A stretch of 64,000 nt of DNA from Trematomus loennbergii (Eukaryota; Chordata; Actinopteri; Perciformes; Nototheniidae), in NCBI GenBank assembly GCA_012861695.1, contig JAAOOA010001127.1, positions 1-64,000 on the forward strand. The letters are read 5' to 3'. Every line of letters starts with the position of its first letter. The stretch's first letter is position 1. Below, in pieces: positions 58,901 through 64,000 of this stretch. Below the pieces are notes generated by a model. That model saw only the letters and a list, made by a program, of their open reading frames with translations, did no database searches and was not told where the DNA came from. Both the position numbers and the translations under genes were made by a program.

Positions 58901-59135
58901 GAACGAGATGATCTACAAAGCTTCCCTCAACCTGATCGAGAAATACTTCTCTGACGAGGTACGTCTCTTCTGAAAACTGATTTTAATTGAACCTTTTTTT
59001 ACACCTATGAGTTGTCTTAACTTTATGTTTCTGTTGTTAAAGGACGAGGTGGTTCAGTCTGTGGTTCCTGAGGTGACCGATGACGGCTATGCGTTCCAGA
59101 TCAGTGAAAACCAAAGCACAAGTTTCAACTTCTAG
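51290..59135 (+). CDS. kpna2: kpna2 gene, importin subunit alpha-1 (10 coding exons)
   Basis: Importin alpha binds classical basic nuclear localisation signals in cytosolic cargo and links them to importin beta for nuclear import; it is recycled by CAS. The assembled protein is about 528 residues (human 529). N-terminus: importin-beta-binding domain with basic clusters ([15 protein letters not shown]; residues 10-60). The rest is about ten Armadillo repeats with the NLS-binding Trp/Asn pairs ([55 protein letters not shown]). The C-terminus is acidic and ends SFNF, as in human KPNA2. Start ATG at 51290 is in a fair Kozak context (GCAAACATG). One single-base loss in exon 6 breaks the raw frame. 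KPNA7 is the alternative paralogue, but the position next to bptf favours kpna2. Confidence 0.97.
51443..51583 (+). CDS. kpna2: kpna2 exon 3, importin-beta-binding domain
   Basis: Acceptor GTAAATGCAG, donor AACTGTCAG|GTGAGA. It encodes [40 protein letters not shown], near-identical to human KPNA2 in this domain. Confidence 0.97.
52538..52626 (+). CDS. kpna2: kpna2 exon 4
   Basis: Acceptor CTCCTGCCAG, donor GCAGCACG|GTAACA. It encodes [20 protein letters not shown] and LQATQAAR, the start of the Armadillo array. Confidence 0.96.
52800..53068 (+). CDS. kpna2: kpna2 exon 5, Armadillo repeats
   Basis: Acceptor CTCCTCACAG, donor ATCGCCG|GTATTT. It encodes [38 protein letters not shown] and [15 protein letters not shown]. 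The Trp and Asn of the major NLS-binding groove are present. Confidence 0.97.
53069..53615. other. kpna2 intron 5
   Basis: Contains a fragment with CTCAAGTATTTTTATTG and CTACTTAT-type text, related to the MITE at 5925 and 18905. No exon. Confidence 0.5.
53616..53709 (+). CDS. kpna2: kpna2 exon 6 (one base missing)
   Basis: Acceptor CCTGTCTCAG, donor CTCACT|GTGAGT. It encodes [15 protein letters not shown]; then the frame shifts by one lost base near 53660 (GTCCTCCTCTG). The expected [14 protein letters not shown] continues one frame over and joins exon 7 in phase 0. Confidence 0.93.
54290..54690 (+). repeat. repeat shared between kpna2 introns 6 and 7, copy 1
   Basis: About 400 bases (AGTCAAAAGTATGACTCT to TTGCTCCAAGTTCGTCAGAC) recur at 56846-57250 with few differences. 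Confidence 0.9.
54733..54785 (+). repeat. retroposon tail GCGCCTTGAGCACCAGGAAA
   Basis: Same tail as 36046 and 56586, ending in an ATT/ATA run. Confidence 0.6.
54958..55488 (+). repeat. (CT)n / CTCTGCCT satellite with acceptor-like end
   Basis: 530 bases of CT and CTCTCTGCCTCTGTCT units ending TTCCTCTGCAG|GTGG. The true exon 7 acceptor at 55929 also follows a (CT)n run and reads GTGCAG|GTGG. Text around both (CCCCACTAGAGGGCGCTCTG at 54914 and 55828) is duplicated. Confidence 0.95.
55930..56193 (+). CDS. kpna2: kpna2 exon 7, Armadillo repeats
   Basis: Acceptor (CT)n CTCGTGCAG, donor GTCGTG|GTGCGT. It encodes [40 protein letters not shown] and [17 protein letters not shown]. Intact, 88 codons. 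Confidence 0.97.
56586..56642 (+). repeat. retroposon tail GCGCCTTTGAGCATTAGGAA
   Basis: Third copy of the tail at 36046 and 54733. Confidence 0.55.
56846..57255 (+). repeat. repeat shared between kpna2 introns 6 and 7, copy 2
   Basis: Matches 54290-54690. It ends 33 bases before exon 8. Confidence 0.9.
57288..57521 (+). CDS. kpna2: kpna2 exon 8, Armadillo repeats
   Basis: Acceptor CTCCCTCAG, donor CTCCGG|GTACGA. It encodes [40 protein letters not shown] and [20 protein letters not shown]. Against the family it lacks one residue at FPAL-RHKK (usually FPxLL or similar), in frame, so it may be real or another small indel. Confidence 0.96.
57714..57896 (+). CDS. kpna2: kpna2 exon 9
   Basis: Acceptor TTCTCTGCAG, donor ATCTTCATG|GTGAGT. 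It encodes [20 protein letters not shown] and [20 protein letters not shown]. Intact, 61 codons. A 72-bp satellite array starts about 70 bases downstream. Confidence 0.97.
57968..58626 (+). repeat. 72-bp satellite array in kpna2 intron 9, 9 units
   Basis: Same unit and orientation as 27925-28512. The right flank (CTCTTCAGCTTGTGTTAACT to 58760) matches 28600-28700. The left element end is missing. Confidence 0.95.
58809..58958 (+). CDS. kpna2: kpna2 exon 10
   Basis: Acceptor TTCTTCCAG, donor GACGAG|GTACGT. It encodes [20 protein letters not shown] and [13 protein letters not shown], the C-terminal Armadillo repeat and CAS-contact region. Confidence 0.97.
59043..59135 (+). CDS. kpna2: kpna2 exon 11, C-terminus
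   Basis: Acceptor TGTTGTTAAAG (weak tract). It encodes [30 protein letters not shown] and TAG. The terminal FNF matches human KPNA2. Confidence 0.95.
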   Translation, partial: DEVVQSVVPEVTDDGYAFQISENQSTSFNF

Positions 59136-59285
59136 AGACTTTCTGATTTCCACTTCTTCTCTACACTTTACTGTACCCTCCTCTCCTGTTCGTCTCCATC
59201 TGTGGAGTTTCCTGTATGTGTTGTACATACTGTTTTAATGTGACAAAACATGACTGTAAATAAAGTTGTTTGTACCACTCGCAAG
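59136..59285 (+). terminator. kpna2: kpna2 3' UTR with AATAAA
   Basis: Short 3' UTR. AATAAA at 59259-59264 is followed by a TTGTTTGT-type GT-rich stretch, so cleavage near 59280 is expected. Confidence 0.75.
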
Positions 59286-59372
59286 GGTTTTTGGTTTGTG
59301 TTTACTGACTTTTGTATTCATTTATATTTTTTCCTATACATATTTTATTTCATCTTAAATATTTAGATTCTT

Positions 59373-59876
59373 CAGGGTCTTAAAAAGTATTAAAAGTTGA
59401 TCAATCAATTTAGCGAAAATTAAGGCTATTAAAAAGTATTAAACGGCGTTTCCCAAGGCATTACATTTTGTAGCTTGTTTTCAATAAGTATATAAATTGT
59501 CCAAAGAGGTATTCTACAGTCTGCCTGAATGTAATCATTGCGTAGGTGCGTAGTGTGATTCTGTGGAGTTTATTTATGGCATCCCGTTGGATTTTACGTC
59601 ATCTGACAGGACATCGCGCGCTCACTGCTTGATAGCGCGCGAAGGTCCGTTTACGCCGGTTGCTAAACAACATGGTTATGGGGAAATGCAAGTCTGCGTC
59701 CAAATGGTTGGAAGATAAGGAGGAAGGACAATCAATACTGTATATAGTAAATGTGAGGTAAAGTGTGTCGCCAAGGTAACCGGTTAAAACTCCAAGTGGC
59801 GATGAGGTCTTAACATGTATGGAAAGGGTCTTAAAAGGTATTACATTTGACTTCAGGATTCCTGCATATACCCTGC
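59373..59876 (+). mobile_element. dispersed repeat GGGTCTTAAAAAGTATTAAA, copy 2 (uninterrupted)
   Basis: Same as 35147-35945 without the nested SINE. About 500 bases; GGGTCTTAAAA at both its left end and near its right end. Confidence 0.85.
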
Positions 59877-61372
59877 TATAACATTACAAAAAATGTGTTT
59901 ATCAAATATTTGAAATGCTCCTCGACAGACTTAAACACTCGCTGTTTTCCTTTGAAAATATAAGACATGTTCTCCAGAGGCAGGAATCCGTTATTACATC
60001 TTTCTAAGATGAAGCTATGACGCGATCCAAAAGTATGTTTTGAGTATTTTCCATGTCGAAATATACGCAACTATAAAACGATGAAATACAGAAGACATCA
60101 GCTGACATAATCACTTAGAGTAAATGCAGTTTACAAATAATGGTACATTTAATAAGTACAATATATAAAAGATAATCAGAATGACTTTATTCCCACAAAG
60201 GGAACATTTACATTGTTGCAGCCAAGAGACAATACTGATAAAAACAAAATAAACAGTCTCTAGTAAAGTGGCAAGCATTTCCTGGTCATAACTAAAAACT
60301 TGTGTTCAAGTACTATTAATACAGTACTTTCACTTGTAATGGAGTATTTTAACAGTGTGGAATGACTACTTTAACTAAAGATCTGCAAAGGTGAAAGTAA
60401 CTAAGTACATTTACTCAAGTACTGCACTTAAAGTGTTCTCAAAGCTGGTAAAGGTGCAGCTAGTTTGAATGACTTTGTATACTGCAGGTAGCTTGTGGAT
60501 TTACTCCAGGTGGAACTAAAGTCTGATTTAACACTTGATTATATTTCACATCATTCATCCACATCTGTAAAGTAACTAAAGGTATTAAATACATGTAGTG
60601 GAGTAAAAGTACACCATTTACCTCTGAACTGTAGTGGAAGTTGCATAAAATGGAAATACTCAAGTTAAGTACAAATATCTTAAAATTGTACTTAATGATC
60701 AATCATAAAACATATCATAGGCTATATATTATTCTGAAATGGACCAATCTGCACAATGACTACTTTTACTGTCGCTACTTTCACTATATTTTGATGATAA
60801 TGCTTTTCTACTTTTACTTGAGTAACATTTGAATGCAGGACTTTTACTGTAACAGAGTATTCCTACACTCTGGTACTTCATAGTACTAGACCTGAGTACT
60901 TGTTCCTCCTCTGGTAACATGTTGGGGAAACGTGAAATCACTCCCCCAAAGAGTGTTGTCGTCACCGGTCAGAGCAGGATCCACTCCGGAGGAGGACCAG
61001 TCCGAGGCAGAGGCTGATCCGAAGATGTGAAGACAAACCCGGCGTTTCCCCAGCAGCTCTCTCCACTTTCCTCCGGGGGAAAATCATTTTTTATACATGC
61101 ATTTTGCAGCTTTCTCTTTTATTTTATGTTTGCATTTGTGAGCGCTCGCCATGGCAGTACAATTCGCATCCGGGCCACAATGCCTTGACTCCTTATTGTC
61201 TAAAACTGGCTGAGGTTGATAAACCTTGATATTATAATTTTTATTTTTAGTTAATTTTTTTTTTATTACGTGAAGTGAAGGCTGGAACCAAGAGGACATG
61301 TCTAACCAAGGAGTCCGGCGGAATGGCCCTGTGAAGCTGCGACTAACAGGTAGCAACGCTGTTTAAATCCCC

Positions 61373-61604
61373 ATGGGAACTGGTCGCATCCAGCAAATAG
61401 ACGAAGCCCGTCTGGCTAGTGTGTGGATAATACACGGCTAGGGGGGCTCAGTCTATTACATCCAGCAAATAGACGGTGCTAGACGGGCACCGTCTATTTG
61501 CTGGACGGGGAGAGTTTCCCAACCAAGGGGCTTGTCTACTATATCCAGCAGATGGACGGGGCTAGGTGGGCTCCGTCTATTTGCTGGATGGGACCAGATC
61601 CCAT
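61373..61604. mobile_element. foldback element, three hairpin units
   Basis: Outer ends ATGGGAACTGGTCGCATCC / GGATGGGACCAGATCCCAT are inverted repeats of about 45 bp. The centre has an 18-bp perfect stem, CCAGCAAATAGACGGTGC, with a 7-base loop (TAGACGG) and its complement (61461-61503), and a second, imperfect hairpin at 61533-61588. Confidence 0.75.
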
Positions 61605-62054
61605 AGGCTATATGGAATTGGCTAACCGCCGGTTCTTTCTACTGTGATTTCTACTATTTTGTAAACAGCTTCAATGCATTTTAAATTATTTGTTTTTACA
61701 GTGTTGACCTTTATCTGAACATTTACTGTGTAGACCCCTAGATGAAGCTAAATGTGGATATTACTGTTCCTGGAAGTAGTCTGATCCCTATGTTGTGCCA
61801 TTAAGAGTGTGCTTACACTTGAATAAACCAACATTTGGCCTGATATCTTACATTTTTATTTGGCTTATAGATACATATATGCAATGTCAGTGTTACCCAA
61901 CTATAACACTGTTCTGCCCACAGACAGGCTCATATAAAGTTGGCTAGCAGACAGTAGCCTAGCATGCCAGCTAGCCATAATCAAGCCTTTATGATGCCAG
62001 GCTCCACAGGTCAGAGAGTCTGGATCTGAACAGAGAGCTTTGTCATATAACTGA

Positions 62055-62056
<2 letters not shown>

Positions 62057-62106
<50 letters not shown>

Positions 62107-62112
62107 ACAGAC
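62057..62112 (+). repeat. (CA)n microsatellite
   Basis: Pure CA run of about 48 bases followed by CAGACACACAGACAC. Confidence 0.95.
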
Positions 62113-62369
62113 ACAGAGAGGTAATTGATCTTAAGAACTTTTTGTAATATAATTTTCTGTTTAAGTTGAATTATTAGAGATGCATTTTGCTCAAAGTTTA
62201 TCACATGTTATTTTAATTCTGAATCTAAAGTCACTAAAAGCTGTTTGATAAATGTAGTGGAGTAAAGGATAAAGAAGCATAAAATGGGAATACTCATTCT
62301 CAGTAGTTCTTCAAATAGTACATTACTTTGAGTAAATGTACTTAGTTGCTTTCCACCACCGTTAATGAA

Positions 62370-62397
62370 TACAGACAGACAGGCAGGCAGGCAGACG

Positions 62398-62428
<31 letters not shown>

Positions 62429-62440
62429 AGGCAGACAGAC
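62370..62440 (+). repeat. CAGA / CAGG / CGGA tetranucleotide tract
   Basis: ACAGACAGACAGGCAGGCAG followed by GACGGACGGACGG units. Confidence 0.95.
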
Positions 62441-63281
62441 ATCTGCCTCCTTTGTGGTTAAAACAGGTCACCATAAGTTGTGTTCCTGCAGTATAATCAA
62501 TTTATAAAGCAGTTCTGTTCCTGTGAACACTTCATACTTTCGCAGCTCTGTTCTTCCTCCTCAGCTGTTTTAATGTGTGCCATGTGAGACAAACAGCAGA
62601 AACGGTTTACATGAGCGCTCTCTGTTTTGACTGGGAGACGAGAGCCCGCCCTGTTTGATGTCCGTCCAGCGTCTGACCTGAGTCAGATTCCATGGCAGGC
62701 TTTCAAATTAAATATTTGAGCTGGTGCTGTTTTTTGGAAACAAGGAGCGATCTTAATAAGAGAGATAATATGAGCTCGACGTGCAAAAAAAAGCCAAGGA
62801 AATCAGACTTTGAGCTAGCTGTCAGAAGTCATTCAAGGTTCAATGCAAGATGTGGAGAGTTGTATACAAAAATGTCAAACCCAGCGTTCTTAAATTTGTA
62901 AATACATGACATGTCATACAGGGATGGCAGCAGATCAGTCTGTTGGGAATTAGCTTAGGAATTGGATGGTCGTCGGTTCGAGTGACACGTTACACCCTTC
63001 CCGATTTAATATCCCCCCTTAAATACTTATTTTCTGCATGATTCTCTCTGTATATTTGTCAGTGGATTTTTGTTTTCCAGCACCGCTAGCAATCACTCCT
63101 CGGGGCATATTTAGAATTATGTGATGTTGTCCACATGATCAGCTCCGGTCCTAAAGCTGCAGCTCCACGAAGAAGTACTCACTTTTACCAGAGATGCTTC
63201 TCTACACACTGTCATTATGTGTTTCTTTGTTTAGCGCTGCACAGCTGTGTAGCTGCTGCGAAGGAAGTAATGGACAGGATG

Positions 63282-64000
63282 TAGAGTGGTGCAGGAATGA
63301 GTCCTGGAAGTTAGTTAACATTTTTGCACTTTCTTTGATTGGAAGTCAATTGTTTTTAGGATTTTTTTTTAAAGTTGTTAGCCTGAAAAAGGTTCTGTAT
63401 TAACCCTAGCTGAAAAGATTTTAACGTTTTGTTCTACAGCATAAAATACGTCAGCAAATACCGTAGCCTACAAATGTTCGATGCCGGTTGCTAACAAGTG
63501 TCTAAAAAAGATGCCCAACATTAGCCGCCTTTAGCTTAGCGGTGATGACGTGAAGTCATGTGACCGTGCTGTAGTTCCTTTATAGCCCAACATTAGCCAC
63601 CTTTAGCTTAGCGGTGATGACGTGAAGTCATGTGACCGTGCTGTAGTTCCTTTATAGCCCAACATTAGCCACCTTTAGCTTAGCGGTGATGACGTGAGTC
63701 ATGTGACCGTGCTGTAGTTCCTTTATAGCCCAACATTAGCCACCTTTAGCTTAGCGGTGATGACGTGAAGTCATGTGACCGTGCTGTAGTTCCTTTATAG
63801 CCCAACATTAGCCGCCTTTAGCTTAGCGGTGATGACGTGAAGTCATGTGACCGTGCTGTAGTTCCTTTATAGCCCAACATTAGCCACCTTTAGCTTAGCG
63901 GTGGTGACGTGAAGTCATGTGACCGTGCTGTAGTTCCTTTATAGCCCAACATTAGCCTCCTTTAGCTTAGCGGTGATGACGTGAAGTCATGTGACCGTGC
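63282..64000 (-). mobile_element. TIR element with inverted 72-bp satellite array, runs off the window
   Basis: Begins TAGAGTGGTGCAGGAATGAG, the same end as the 27720 element, and continues through GTTGCTAACAAGTGTCTAAA (complement at 28540) into 7 inverted 72-bp units from 63510. The array is cut by the window end. Confidence 0.85.

Larger units (their letters stand above)
59286..64000. other. downstream of kpna2: no gene recognised
   Basis: Contains repeats (59373-59876; 60180-60230; MITE-like CTCAAGTAC text at 60280-60900; foldback 61373-61604; (CA)n 62057-62112; CAGA/CGGA tract 62370-62440; 72-bp array from 63510). The stretch 62515-62900 shows no repeat I recognise, but no convincing exon either. 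Confidence 0.5.

Noticed and set aside
60729..61080. Possible exon of a further gene downstream of kpna2
   Set aside because: Short open frames without recognisable protein, next to MITE-like TACTTTTACTTGAGTA text.

Overview
The window looks like nuclear DNA of a ray-finned (teleost) fish. It holds two multi-exon vertebrate genes on the + strand, both with GT-AG introns, embedded in very repeat-rich intron sequence: MITEs, tRNA-derived SINEs and long minisatellites. No prokaryotic, organellar or viral features were seen. Exons were found by reading splice sites and protein similarity by eye; no alignment was run.

Gene 1 (1264 to about 48865, 5' end outside the window) is bptf, the bromodomain PHD finger transcription factor, largest subunit of the NURF chromatin-remodelling complex. 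I place 27 coding exons, called w1 to w27 here, about 7.75 kb of coding sequence. In order they give: acidic linkers (w1-w3), the conserved FKLGQEGKYRVYHNQ block (w4-w7), a long charged exon (w9), the RSGTALPSYRKF block (w9-w12), Gln/Pro-rich activator-like sequence (w14-w19), a coiled coil (w20-w22), two PHD fingers (w22-w24), the bromodomain (w25-w26) and the short conserved C-terminus (w27). The N-terminal DDT domain and first PHD finger lie upstream of the window.

Gene 2 (about 50975 to 59280) is kpna2, importin alpha-1: one non-coding and ten coding exons, about 528 residues, with an importin-beta-binding domain and Armadillo repeats. The order bptf then kpna2 on one strand matches the vertebrate arrangement I know from human chromosome 17 and supports the kpna2 name.

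Reading frames break repeatedly inside conserved exons. Wherever direction can be decided (13 sites in w1, w3/w4, w4, w6, w9, w14, w16, w18 and kpna2 exon 6), the break equals loss of one base, mostly near a short homopolymer, while splice sites and protein similarity are intact. This fits base-call errors in a long-read assembly better than gene decay.

The introns hold the more unusual material: a 72-bp satellite in four arrays of both orientations (one inverted pair flanks exons w15-w16); a 37-bp minisatellite that is an amplified piece of a dispersed repeat; an 11-bp minisatellite open in all three forward frames; a (TG)n tract in place of the polypyrimidine tract before w20; a duplicated 3' splice site before the last bromodomain exon; inverted repeats around a PHD-finger exon; and a foldback element downstream of kpna2. 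I found no clearly new gene system.
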